From an uncultured Eubacteriales bacterium (GTDB taxonomy: Bacteria > Bacillota > Clostridia > Lachnospirales > Bianqueaceae), in NCBI GenBank assembly GCA_902493345.1, contig CABUPM010000025.1, forward strand, positions 1 to 25,641: DNA of 25,641 nucleotides. The letters are read 5' to 3'. The notes under the pieces are model-generated. The model saw only the letters and a list, made by a program, of their open reading frames with translations, ran no database searches and was not told the DNA's origin. The translations under genes and the position numbers were made by a program. Below are positions 7,278-14,910 of the stretch, one piece after another; the stretch's first letter is position 1; each line of letters begins with the position of its first letter.

Positions 7278-9949
7278 AAAAAAGGTGGATGTCTGTAATT
7301 GCGGTGGGAATGAGTGTTGTACTCAGTACCTCTTCCGTATGGGCAGCAACGGCGGACCCGAAGGAAGAGGAGCAGGGGAAGACGCAGACCGTATATGTGA
7401 CAGCGGATTCCGATGGTAACGAGGAGCAGGTAATCGTCAGCAATTGGCTGAAGAATACCAATGGATCCCAGACGTTGACTGATAAAAGTCAGCTGAGCGG
7501 AATCACCAATGTCAAAGGAGATGAAACCTATACACAGAGTGGGGATACCATCACCTGGCAGGCTGGCGGCAAGGACATATATTATCAGGGAACGAGCAGC
7601 AAGAGCCTGCCGGTAACGGTCAAGGTCAGCTATTTCCTTGACGGAAAAGAGATCTCGGCAGAGGATCTGGCGGGCAAGAGCGGAGAGGTTACGATCCGGA
7701 TTCAGTATATCAACCGTACACAGGGCGAGGATTTTGTTCCGTTCCTGATGGTGACCGGGATGATCCTTCCGACCGATACTTTCAGCAACGTACAGGTAAC
7801 GGGCGGTAAAGTAATCTCTGATGGACAGAATAACATTGTAGTCGGCATGGGATTTCCGGGACTGAGCGAGGCCCTGGGGCTGCAGGATATCGAAGAGTTG
7901 CAGGACTATGAGATTCCGGAATCAGTGGAGATCACGGCAAAGGCAGAGAATTTTTCCTTGGCATTGACGGCAACCGTAGCGACGACAGGAACACTTAGTG
8001 ACCTGGGAATCGGCGACAATGACGGAGACCTGTCTGACCTGACGGAGGACCTGGATAAGCTGATGGACGCGACCAACGAATTGTTGGACGGCAGCAATCA
8101 GCTATGGGAAGGAATGACACAGTTATCCGAATCCTCGGTTACTCTGGCCGACGGACTGAACAGTGCGGATCAGGGCGCGGGAGGGCTGAAGGACGGGCTG
8201 GATACGATGAATGCCCAAAAGGGAGAGCTGATCCGCGGATTAACACAGGTAGCGGATGGCCTCAAGAGCCTGAAGAGCGGCAGCGCTGATCTGAAGGATG
8301 GCATCCAGGCTTATACGGACGGTGCGGCGCAGCTGCAGGCAGGAATTGCGCAGGAGGATGACGGAGCAGGACAGCTGAGCGCTGGTCTGGCGGCATTGAA
8401 TGCTCAAAAGGGAGAGCTGATCCGTGGAATGCAGACGCTGGATGACGGAGCGGGGCAGCTGAAGGATGGAAGCGCTACGCTTCAGAAGAGTCTGGAAGCC
8501 TATACAGCCAATGTATCCGCCCTGAGCGCTGGACTGCAGGAATTAAGCGACAGCCTGGATGAAAACCTGGGAGATCTCGCGCAGCTCCCGGAAAAGGCCG
8601 GAGAATTGGCGGAGGCTGGTACGAAGCTGGCAGAAGGAGCAGAGCAGGTAAGCGCTGGAGCGGACGAGATTCTGCAGGCGGCCGGATCCGTCAAGGAGAC
8701 GCTGGCAGATACCGCGTCCAAGCTGGAGAACGGGGTCGGCATGATTCAGAAGCTTGTCAAGCAGGCACAGTCTGTATTGGATCAGGTTGCGGCAATCGAT
8801 GCGGAAGAGCTTGCGGAGAAGCTTGAAAACGCGGCGGATACGGCAGCCAAGGAGCAGGCCGACAGTCAAGCCAATGAACAGGCCAACAAGCAGGCCAATG
8901 AACAGCTGCAGACGAATGTAGCCGTAGCGATGGCAGCAGCTGGTCTTACGGAAGAGGAGCAGGCGGCTGTATTGGAGCATCTGGATAGCATTACGGTTGA
9001 GGTGCAGACGCAGATTCATGTAGGCGTGGATGAGATGCTGAAGGAGGAGCTGGCGGGTTTCAGCACGGCTTCAGCGCAGCTTACAGCGATTTCGGAACAG
9101 CTGGACAAGGTGCTTGCACAGATGCAGCAGCAGATGAGTACGGTTGATTTTAAGACAGAAGATCTGCAGAAGCTGATGGACGGCGCTGCCGATGAAAAAG
9201 AAGGCGCGCAGTTGTTGGGAGAGGGCGTAGGAGAGCTGGTTACTGCCCTGAAGGAAATGGATACACTGCCGGATAAGCTGGAGGAACTGACAGCCGGAGT
9301 TCAGAAGCTGGTGAATGGCGGTAAGGCGCTGTGCGCTTACAATACAGATCTGAACAATGGAGCGTCCAAGCTCTCCATCGGTGCAGCGCAGCTGTATGCA
9401 GGCGTAGAGTCCGCGCAGCAGGGTGTTGGTAAGATCAGTACCGTTCTGGATCAGCTGGGAGCCGGAGCCGCTTCTCTGAAGAAGGGAACCGCACAGCTGG
9501 TTGACGGAGCAGCCGCACTGACCGGCAACAGCGCGGCGTTGGTGGATGGCGCCGCGGCGCTTTCGGATGGTGCTGCACAGTTAACAGCTGGAGCGGCGCA
9601 GCTGATTGCTGGAGCCGATGCTCTGAGCAGCGGCATTGCACAGCTGGCAAGCGGCGCCGGTGAACTGAAGAGCGGAACCGCACAGTTAGCGGCTGGCGGT
9701 ACGCAGCTGGTAGACGGAGCGGCACAGTTGGCTGATGGATCCAAGACGTTGGCAGATGGAATGAAGGAATTCAAAGAAGAAGGAATTCAGAAGCTGACGG
9801 ACCTTCTCGGAGACAAGCTCGGCGATGTCCTGGATCGGCTGCAGAGTATTATCGACGCAGACGCATCCTATCATGCCTTTGACGGAAATAGCGCGGACAG
9901 TACAGGAACAGTTAAGTTCATCATTGAAACAGCAGGAATCGGAGAATAA
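7274..9949 (+). CDS. Secreted LxxG-heptad-repeat protein partnering the MMPL transporter
   Basis: 891 aa. It starts at an ATGA overlap with the transporter's stop, so the two are translationally coupled. A signal peptide is clear (MKKRWMSVIAVGMSVVLSTS, then SVWAA cleavage region). Residues 30-255 form a beta-rich domain. Residues about 260-860 are dominated by seven-residue repeats of the type L-x-x-G-x-x-Q/A (AQLADGSKTLADG, AGAAQLIAG), interrupted near 535-555 by a Gln/Asn-rich ANEQANKQ stretch. The LxxG heptads are those of YhgE/Pip and MMPL-associated surface proteins and predict a very long helical coiled rod. Unlike YhgE/Pip proteins it has no terminal membrane segments and no sortase signal, so it should be released or held by the transporter. 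It may act as a periplasm-like extension or receptor for the exported substrate. A terminator follows directly. Confidence 0.82.
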   Translation: MKKRWMSVIAVGMSVVLSTSSVWAATADPKEEEQGKTQTVYVTADSDGNEEQVIVSNWLKNTNGSQTLTDKSQLSGITNVKGDETYTQSGDTITWQAGGKDIYYQGTSSKSLPVTVKVSYFLDGKEISAEDLAGKSGEVTIRIQYINRTQGEDFVPFLMVTGMILPTDTFSNVQVTGGKVISDGQNNIVVGMGFPGLSEALGLQDIEELQDYEIPESVEITAKAENFSLALTATVATTGTLSDLGIGDNDGDLSDLTEDLDKLMDATNELLDGSNQLWEGMTQLSESSVTLADGLNSADQGAGGLKDGLDTMNAQKGELIRGLTQVADGLKSLKSGSADLKDGIQAYTDGAAQLQAGIAQEDDGAGQLSAGLAALNAQKGELIRGMQTLDDGAGQLKDGSATLQKSLEAYTANVSALSAGLQELSDSLDENLGDLAQLPEKAGELAEAGTKLAEGAEQVSAGADEILQAAGSVKETLADTASKLENGVGMIQKLVKQAQSVLDQVAAIDAEELAEKLENAADTAAKEQADSQANEQANKQANEQLQTNVAVAMAAAGLTEEEQAAVLEHLDSITVEVQTQIHVGVDEMLKEELAGFSTASAQLTAISEQLDKVLAQMQQQMSTVDFKTEDLQKLMDGAADEKEGAQLLGEGVGELVTALKEMDTLPDKLEELTAGVQKLVNGGKALCAYNTDLNNGASKLSIGAAQLYAGVESAQQGVGKISTVLDQLGAGAASLKKGTAQLVDGAAALTGNSAALVDGAAALSDGAAQLTAGAAQLIAGADALSSGIAQLASGAGELKSGTAQLAAGGTQLVDGAAQLADGSKTLADGMKEFKEEGIQKLTDLLGDKLGDVLDRLQSIIDADASYHAFDGNSADSTGTVKFIIETAGIGE
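8210..8587. repeat. 189-bp internal duplication in the heptad-repeat gene
   Basis: The segment AATGCYCAAAAGGGAGAGCT begins at 8210 and again at 8399, an offset of 189 bp (63 codons, exactly nine heptads). The encoded NAQKGELIRG occurs in both copies, and the following residues diverge gradually. This suggests the rod grew by in-register duplication. Confidence 0.65.
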
Positions 9950-9953
9950 AAAA

Positions 9954-9999
9954 TTACCGGCGCCTCCTCAGAGAATGGGGAGAGCGCCGGTAACTTTTA
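9954..9999. terminator. Bidirectional terminator between the MMPL operon and the dehydratase gene
   Basis: A 10-bp stem TTACCGGCGC / GCGCCGGTAA (9954-9963 and 9984-9993) has CTTTTAG after it on the plus strand and ATTTTTTATT after it on the minus strand. It can therefore end both convergent transcripts. The minus-strand T-run is the stronger one. Confidence 0.85.
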
Positions 10000-10003
10000 G
10001 GAT

Positions 10004-11752
10004 TCAGTTTTCCGGGAAAGCCATATAGGCTCCCTGCATGGGGGAGACGGCGTGTTCGCTGAAGAGGCGCAGCACGCCGTTTTTATATTTGCGGGGCCTA
10101 GGGGTCCAGCGGCTGCGGCGGTCTGCCAGAATCCGTTCGATCTCTTCCGGAGTTTTGCGTTCGCCGCGAACACCTACGATGGCCAGGATCCGCCGGGGGA
10201 TATCGATCTGGATCAGGTCGCCCTCCTCGACCAGGGCAATGGGGCCGCCGGATTGCGCTTCTGGACTGCAATGGCCGATGACAGGACCGGTGGAGGCGCC
10301 GGAAAAACGGCCGTCCGTGATCAGCGCAATGGAACGGCCCAGATCATGGTCCGAGCTGATGGCTTCACTCGTATAGAACATCTCCGGCATGCCGCTGCCC
10401 TGCGGCCCTTCGTAGCGGATCAGTACGGCGTCGCCCTTTTGGACACGGTGGTGCAGTACGGCATCCAGACATTCTTCTTCGCTGTCAAAGGGGCGGGCAG
10501 TCAATACGGCCTGAAACATCTCTTTAGGGCAGGCGGTATGTTTGATAACGGCACCTTCCGGCGCCAGATTGCCGCGCAGTATGGCGATGCTGCCATCCGT
10601 TCCCAGAGCTTTGCCATAGGGACAGATAATATCCTGACGGGTCAGATGCAAGCCGTATTTCTGATTGGCCCGATCCAGTAAGTCCTGGCAATGTTCATAG
10701 AATCCATTGGACCGGAGTTCTTCCAGATTCTCACGAAGGGTTTTGCCGGTAACGGTCAGAACGTCCAGGTGAAGTACACTCTGAAGCTCTTCCATGATTG
10801 CCGGAACGCCTCCGGCATAATAGAAGAATTCCGCGGGCCAGCGTCCGGCGGGACGCAGATCCAGCAGATAGTGCGCACCGCGGTGCAGGCGGTCAAAGGT
10901 ATCGCCGTCGATGGTAAGTCCATATTCATGGGCGATCGCGGGAAGGTGCAGAAGGCAATTGGTGCTGCCGGAGATGGCTGCGTGTACCAGAATAGCGTTT
11001 TCAAAGCTGTCCATCGTGACAATGTCCGAGGGGCGCAGGCCCTTCAGTGCGAGTTCTACAGACAGCTTGCCTGCCCGGTAGGCATAATCGATCAGATCAG
11101 GGCTGGTGGCTGGCAAGAGGGCGCTGCCGGGGAGCGAGAGGCCCAGGGCTTCCGCCATAATCTGCATGGTGGAGGCGGTTCCGATAAAGCTGCATGCGCC
11201 GCAGCTGGGACAGGCATTGTGTTTGGCCCATTCCAGTTCGGACAGGCCGATCTCTCCGCGCTCATACCGGGCGCTGTACATTCCCAGCTGCTCCAATGTC
11301 AGCAGATTGGGACCGGCGCTCATGGTGCCTCCGGTGACCATGACGCTGGGAATATTGACGCGGGCCATACCCATCAGACTGCCAGGCATCCCTTTATCAC
11401 AGCTGGCCAGAAAGACAGCGGCGTCAAAAGGCGTGGCACAGGCCTGGATTTCGATCATGTTCGCGATCATTTCCCGGCTGGCAAGACTGTAATTGATGCC
11501 GTCGGTTCCCTGACTTTCACCATCGCACATATCCGTACAAAAATATCTTGCGCCATGCCCTCCGGCATCAGCGATGCCCTTTCTGGCGGCCTCAACCAGG
11601 CGGTCCAGATGGCCGCTTCCGGGATGGCTGTCTCCGAAAGTGCTCTCAATAAAAATCTGCGGTTTGGCCAGATCTTCGACGCTCCAGCCGGTGCCCAGGC
11701 GCAGCGGATCCATCTCTGGGGAGAGGGTGCGCATCTTCTGACTGATTAACAT
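10004..11752 (-). CDS. IlvD/Edd-family dehydratase (dihydroxy-acid dehydratase-like)
   Basis: 582 aa from the ATG at 11752, with GGGAGG 6 bases upstream; an in-frame ATG at 11794 lies within the promoter. Family signatures are visible: TDMCDGESQGTDG (Cys at 76), the iron-sulfur and Lys motif LASCDKGMPG (Cys 118), CPSCGACSFIGTASTM (Cys 181, 184, 187), and the C-terminal ALITDGRFSGAS followed by GHCSPEAQSGGPIALVEEGD. These enzymes dehydrate 2,3-dihydroxy acids to 2-keto acids with an Fe-S cluster and Mg2+. True IlvD serves branched-chain amino acid synthesis, while relatives act on sugar acids. Where some members have NPCN this protein has FGDSHPGSGHL with no Cys. No other ilv gene is nearby, so a sugar-acid substrate remains possible. 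It ends at a shared terminator. Confidence 0.88.
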   Translation of the reverse strand: MLISQKMRTLSPEMDPLRLGTGWSVEDLAKPQIFIESTFGDSHPGSGHLDRLVEAARKGIADAGGHGARYFCTDMCDGESQGTDGINYSLASREMIANMIEIQACATPFDAAVFLASCDKGMPGSLMGMARVNIPSVMVTGGTMSAGPNLLTLEQLGMYSARYERGEIGLSELEWAKHNACPSCGACSFIGTASTMQIMAEALGLSLPGSALLPATSPDLIDYAYRAGKLSVELALKGLRPSDIVTMDSFENAILVHAAISGSTNCLLHLPAIAHEYGLTIDGDTFDRLHRGAHYLLDLRPAGRWPAEFFYYAGGVPAIMEELQSVLHLDVLTVTGKTLRENLEELRSNGFYEHCQDLLDRANQKYGLHLTRQDIICPYGKALGTDGSIAILRGNLAPEGAVIKHTACPKEMFQAVLTARPFDSEEECLDAVLHHRVQKGDAVLIRYEGPQGSGMPEMFYTSEAISSDHDLGRSIALITDGRFSGASTGPVIGHCSPEAQSGGPIALVEEGDLIQIDIPRRILAIVGVRGERKTPEEIERILADRRSRWTPRPRKYKNGVLRLFSEHAVSPMQGAYMAFPEN

Positions 11753-11782
11753 GGTAATCCTCCCTTTGTGCAGTATAGGATC

Positions 11783-11811
11783 ATTATAATTCATACAGAA
11801 TCGGAAGACAA
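11783..11811 (-). promoter_or_regulatory. Sigma-A promoter of the dehydratase gene
   Basis: On the minus strand TTGTCT (11806-11811), a 17-bp spacer and an exact TATAAT (11783-11788) lie just upstream of the dehydratase ribosome site. The promoter is divergent from the T-box promoter, whose -35 begins about 35 bp away. Confidence 0.7.
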
Positions 11812-11846
11812 GAGAATTCTTTGAACGTAAAAATTAAAAAAAGTTC

Positions 11847-11875
11847 TTGACAAACCAAAAAAATTATGTTTTAAT
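11847..11875 (+). promoter_or_regulatory. Sigma-A promoter of the T-box leader
   Basis: An exact TTGACA (11847-11852), a 17-bp spacer and TTTAAT (11870-11875) predict a transcript starting near 11882, immediately before the first helix of the T-box. Confidence 0.75.
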
Positions 11876-11881
11876 AGGATA

Positions 11882-12151
11882 AACCGATGAGGCGGAGATA
11901 AAACTGTCGGTGCCGGATGGCACGCGCGCACGCTTAGAGAGCCGGGGAATGGTGGGAACCTGGTAGCAGCGGGACAGATAAATGGGCCGCCGAGGGCGCG
12001 CTGAAACGATAGGAGTAAGCTGCGACGGGTCTCTGCGTTAGAAGAGGAGGATGTGTTGGCATCCGGTGAGGTGAGCGTCTAGGGACGCTAAACAAGGTGG
12101 TACCGCAGGCTTTTGAGCTTGTCCTTGAATTATTTCGAGGGCAGGCTTTTT
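11882..12151 (+). promoter_or_regulatory. T-box riboswitch, UGG (tryptophan) specifier
   Basis: The leader shows the full T-box plan. Stem I pairs GGCGG (11891-11895) with CCGCC (11987-11991) and CUGUC (11904-11908) with GACAG (11973-11977). The internal loop left between them carries AUAAAUGGG on its 3' side, placing UGG at 11983-11985. AGAGAGCCGGGG (11936 on) is the conserved apical element. Stem III is AGCGUC / GACGCU (12074-12089). The T-box itself is AACAAGGTGGTACCGC (12091-12106). Antiterminator ACAAG (12092-12096) pairs with CUUGU (12118-12122), and the same bases form the 5' arm of a 12-bp terminator (12118-12129 / 12134-12145) followed by CTTTTTTA. Uncharged tRNA-Trp should stabilise the antiterminator and switch on the importer. 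The UGGN bulge reads UGGU, which would need a U-G wobble if the discriminator base is G. Confidence 0.92.
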
Positions 12152-12189
12152 TATTGCAGGAAGCAGGCCCGGATAAGGAGGAGAATGCA

Positions 12190-13155
12190 ATGAAAAAGCT
12201 GGTTTGTATGATTTGTGTAGGAATGATGATGGTGATGTTGGCGGCGGGCTGCGCAGAACAGAAAAAAGGGGATACCTATAAGGTAGCGATTGTGCAGCTG
12301 GTGGATAACTCGGCCTTCAGCGAGATGATCAGCGCGTTTGAGAACAAAATGCGGGAGCTGGGATATACCGAGGATAAGATGACTTTTGAGGTGAAAAACG
12401 CGCAGGGCGATATGTCTACACTGAATTCCATCTGCGCGGAGCTGAAAAACGCGGATTATGACTTGATCGTGCCGATCGTGACACCGGCGGCGCAGGCCGT
12501 CGTCAACCAGGAGCTGTCCGTACCGGCTGTATTTATCTCGGTGACGGATCCGGTGGGGGCAGGGATCATGTCCTCGATGGACGCACCGGACAAGAATGCG
12601 ACAGGAACTTCCAATATCGTTCCGGTAGATGAGATCTTTGCGTTGGCCAAACAGCTGACGCCGGAGATTCAGCACATCGGTGTTCTGTACTGCACAGGAG
12701 AAAAGAACGCGGTTCTGACCGTGGAGAAGGCCAAAGCATTTTTTGACGCAAATGAATATACTTATGAAGAGGTGACGGTCGCTAACTCTTCTGAAGTGCA
12801 GCAGGCGGCGCAGCTTTTGGCAGGTAAGGTAGATGCCATCTATGTCCCGATTGACAGCACGGTGCAGTCGGCGATGGCACAGGTGGTAGAAGCCGCGAAT
12901 AAAGCGGGAATCCCTGTATACGGAAGTGATCCGGTTATGGTAAAATCAGGGGCGCTGGCTTGTGTAAGTGTTTCGAACACACAGCTGGGCGAGCGTTCCG
13001 CGGAGATGGCGGATCAGATCCTGAAGGGGAAAAAGGTATCGGAGGTGCCGGCGGAAGCGATGACGACATATCAGTACGTAGTCAGCAAGAGCGCGGCACA
13101 GACATTGGGGATTACGATCCCGCAGCTGGATAATCTGATTGTAATGGGTGAATAA
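12190..13155 (+). CDS. trpX: ABC transporter substrate-binding lipoprotein (TrpX-like)
   Basis: 321 aa from the ATG at 12190, preceded by AAGGAGG. An in-frame ATG at 12097 lies inside the T-box element and is not used. The lipoprotein signal MKKLVCMICVGMMMVMLAAG leads to Cys21 (lipobox LAAGC). The mature part is a two-lobed binding protein of the ABC_sub_bind (PF04392) type: YKVAIVQLVDNSAFSEM at the start, YDLIVPIVTPAAQAVVNQ, HIGVLYCTGEKNA, and GIPVYGSDPVMVKSGALACV near the end. It is the first gene behind a Trp-type T-box and is followed 2 bases later by the permease gene. Together these match the TrpXYZ tryptophan importer known from Firmicutes. The substrate assignment rests on the specifier codon rather than on pocket residues. 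Confidence 0.88.
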   Translation: MKKLVCMICVGMMMVMLAAGCAEQKKGDTYKVAIVQLVDNSAFSEMISAFENKMRELGYTEDKMTFEVKNAQGDMSTLNSICAELKNADYDLIVPIVTPAAQAVVNQELSVPAVFISVTDPVGAGIMSSMDAPDKNATGTSNIVPVDEIFALAKQLTPEIQHIGVLYCTGEKNAVLTVEKAKAFFDANEYTYEEVTVANSSEVQQAAQLLAGKVDAIYVPIDSTVQSAMAQVVEAANKAGIPVYGSDPVMVKSGALACVSVSNTQLGERSAEMADQILKGKKVSEVPAEAMTTYQYVVSKSAAQTLGITIPQLDNLIVMGE

Positions 13156-13157
13156 AA

Positions 13158-14051
13158 ATGACTTTTCTCATGGATTCTGCGTCGTTGGGCCTGCAGTACG
13201 CGCTGCTGGCCATGGGGGTGTATATCACTTTCCGCGTTCTGAACATTCCGGACCTTACGGTGGACGGCAGCTTTACATTGGGTATGGCTGTGTCGGCGGT
13301 CTGCAGTGTGGCGGGATATCCCTGGCTGGGGCTGGCTGCGGCGATGGCTGCCGGGGCCTGTGCCGGAATGGTGACAGGAACCCTGCAGACAAGGGCGGGA
13401 ATCCATGCGATACTGGCGGGCATTCTGACGATGAGCGGCCTGTATACAGTGAATGTGACAATCCTGGGCGGCCCCAATGTCTCGCTGTTGAGCAGCAGAA
13501 AATTCTACGAAACGCTGATGGACTGGGGACTGGGCAAGGATCTCGCAAAAGCCGCAGGGACACTGTTAATCTGTGCGGCCGCGGTATTGCTGCTGGCAGG
13601 TTTTTTCAAAACGGTAATGGGGCTGAGCATCCGCGCGACCGGCGATAATGAGGATATGGTACGGGCTTCTTCCATCAATACCGCAAGGACCAAGACGGCG
13701 GCGATCGCGTTGGCAAATGCGATGGTAGCCCTATCCGGCGGAATCCTGGCTCAGTGCCAGGGCTTTGCGGACATCAATTCCGGCAGCGGAATGATCGTGA
13801 TTGGATTTGCCTCGGTAATCATCGGAGAAGTATTCTTCGGGAGAAGGAGTATCACGCTGGGACTGATCTCGGCAGTGGTGGGTTCGGTGGTATACCGCTT
13901 ATTGATCGCGGCGGCGCTTTCCGCCAACCTTCTTTCCGCGAACGCGTTAAAGCTGATTTCGGCGGTGATTGTGGCCGCTACGCTCTCGGTTCCGAGGATT
14001 CAGGCCGGGATCGCGGAACACCGGATGAAGAGGAGGCATAAGTCATGCTGA
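13158..14051 (+). CDS. trpY: ABC transporter permease (TrpY-like)
   Basis: 297 aa, starting two bases after the binding-protein stop; the ATG is preceded by GGGTG within that gene. It is a BPD_transp_2 (PF02653) type permease with about 8-9 membrane segments. The N-terminal stretch includes ALLAMGVYITFRVLNIPDLT followed by VDGSFTLGMAVSAV, as in this subfamily. A cytoplasmic coupling loop contains IRATGDNEDMVRASSINTAR, where the ATPase should dock. The basic tail ends HRMKRRHKSC. Its last 7 bases overlap the ATPase gene, indicating one co-regulated operon. It should form the membrane channel of the tryptophan importer with a homodimer or pseudo-dimer arrangement. Confidence 0.88.
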   Translation: MTFLMDSASLGLQYALLAMGVYITFRVLNIPDLTVDGSFTLGMAVSAVCSVAGYPWLGLAAAMAAGACAGMVTGTLQTRAGIHAILAGILTMSGLYTVNVTILGGPNVSLLSSRKFYETLMDWGLGKDLAKAAGTLLICAAAVLLLAGFFKTVMGLSIRATGDNEDMVRASSINTARTKTAAIALANAMVALSGGILAQCQGFADINSGSGMIVIGFASVIIGEVFFGRRSITLGLISAVVGSVVYRLLIAAALSANLLSANALKLISAVIVAATLSVPRIQAGIAEHRMKRRHKSC

Positions 14052-14842
14052 AGCTGACAGGCATCACGAAAACATTTTTCCCGGGAACTCCCAACGAGCA
14101 TACGGCGCTGCGGGGCGTGGATCTGCATCTGATGCCGGGAGAATTTGTGACGGTGGTCGGTTCAAACGGCGCAGGCAAGTCTACACTTTTTAACGCGATT
14201 GCCGGTTCCTTTTTCTGTGAAGAAGGAACGATTCTGCTGGAGGGCCGGGATATCACTTATACCACGGAATACAAGAGAGCGCGGGAGATCACGAGAATTT
14301 TCCAGGATCCGATGCGCGGAACGGCGCCGGGCCTGACGATAGAAGAGAACTTGGCGCTGGCGTATTCCAAATCCATGCAGCGGCATTGGTTTTCCCCGGC
14401 GCTCAGCCGGAAAAATATCCAGCGGTTCCGTGAAGAGCTGGCAAAGCTGGACATGGGGCTGGAGGATCGGATGAAGGTTAAGATCGGCCTCCTGTCCGGA
14501 GGACAGCGGCAGGCCGTGACGCTTCTGATGAGTACGCTGGTAACACCTAAGGTACTATTGTTGGATGAGCATACGGCGGCGCTGGACCCGCTGACAGCAG
14601 AAAAGATTCTGGCGTTGACCAGAGAGATCGCGGCGCAGCAGGGGATCACAACGATGATGATTACCCACAACATCGCATCCGCACTATCGATGGGAACACG
14701 CACCATCATGCTGGAGCAGGGACAGATCGTATTGGACCTTAGAGGAGAAGAACGAGGAAAACTCAGCGTAGCGGATTTTATGGCGCTCTATCGGGAGAAG
14801 TGCCACCGAGAGCTGGACAATGACCGGATGCTTCTGGTATAA
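14045..14842 (+). CDS. trpZ: ABC transporter ATP-binding protein (TrpZ-like)
   Basis: 265 aa, starting inside the permease's last codons, with GAGGAGG upstream. All ABC ATPase motifs are intact: Walker A GSNGAGKS (39-46), Q-loop Q87, signature LSGGQRQ (150-156), Walker B with catalytic Glu in LLLDE (171-175), and H-loop H208 in MITHNI. The sequence after Walker B is HTAALDP rather than the more common PTSALDP, as seen in this importer subfamily. It powers the TrpXY components. The operon ends at a strong hairpin 30 bases downstream. Confidence 0.9.
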   Translation: MLKLTGITKTFFPGTPNEHTALRGVDLHLMPGEFVTVVGSNGAGKSTLFNAIAGSFFCEEGTILLEGRDITYTTEYKRAREITRIFQDPMRGTAPGLTIEENLALAYSKSMQRHWFSPALSRKNIQRFREELAKLDMGLEDRMKVKIGLLSGGQRQAVTLLMSTLVTPKVLLLDEHTAALDPLTAEKILALTREIAAQQGITTMMITHNIASALSMGTRTIMLEQGQIVLDLRGEERGKLSVADFMALYREKCHRELDNDRMLLV

Positions 14843-14869
14843 GGAAAGGGAATACTTCGCAATCATTAA

Positions 14870-14910
14870 AACAGGCATCGAAATTGTTTTGATTTCGATG
14901 CCTGTTAAGT
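14870..14910. terminator. Bidirectional terminator between the trp importer operon and the STAND gene
   Basis: A perfect 15-bp stem AACAGGCATCGAAAT / ATTTCGATGCCTGTT (14870-14884 and 14892-14906) has a 7-nt loop. It is followed by AAGTTTA on the plus strand and TTAATGATT on the minus strand. It lies directly after the stop codon of the convergent STAND gene, and a role for both transcripts is likely. Confidence 0.85.

Noticed and set aside
8860..8915. Short repeats near 8860-8915 considered as a possible CRISPR or regulatory array
   Set aside because: They are in-frame codon repeats for ANEQ/ANKQ in the heptad-repeat protein, without spacer structure.
10052..11749. Two long plus-strand frames (209 and 352 aa) antisense to the dehydratase
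   Set aside because: They are mirror frames of a GC-richer gene with clear IlvD/Edd motifs on the other strand. Neither has a ribosome site or family features.
12097..12189. In-frame N-terminal extension of the binding protein starting in the T-box
   Set aside because: The ATG at 12097 lies within the GGTGGTACC T-box and upstream of the terminator. The ATG at 12190 has an ideal ribosome site and begins a proper lipoprotein signal.
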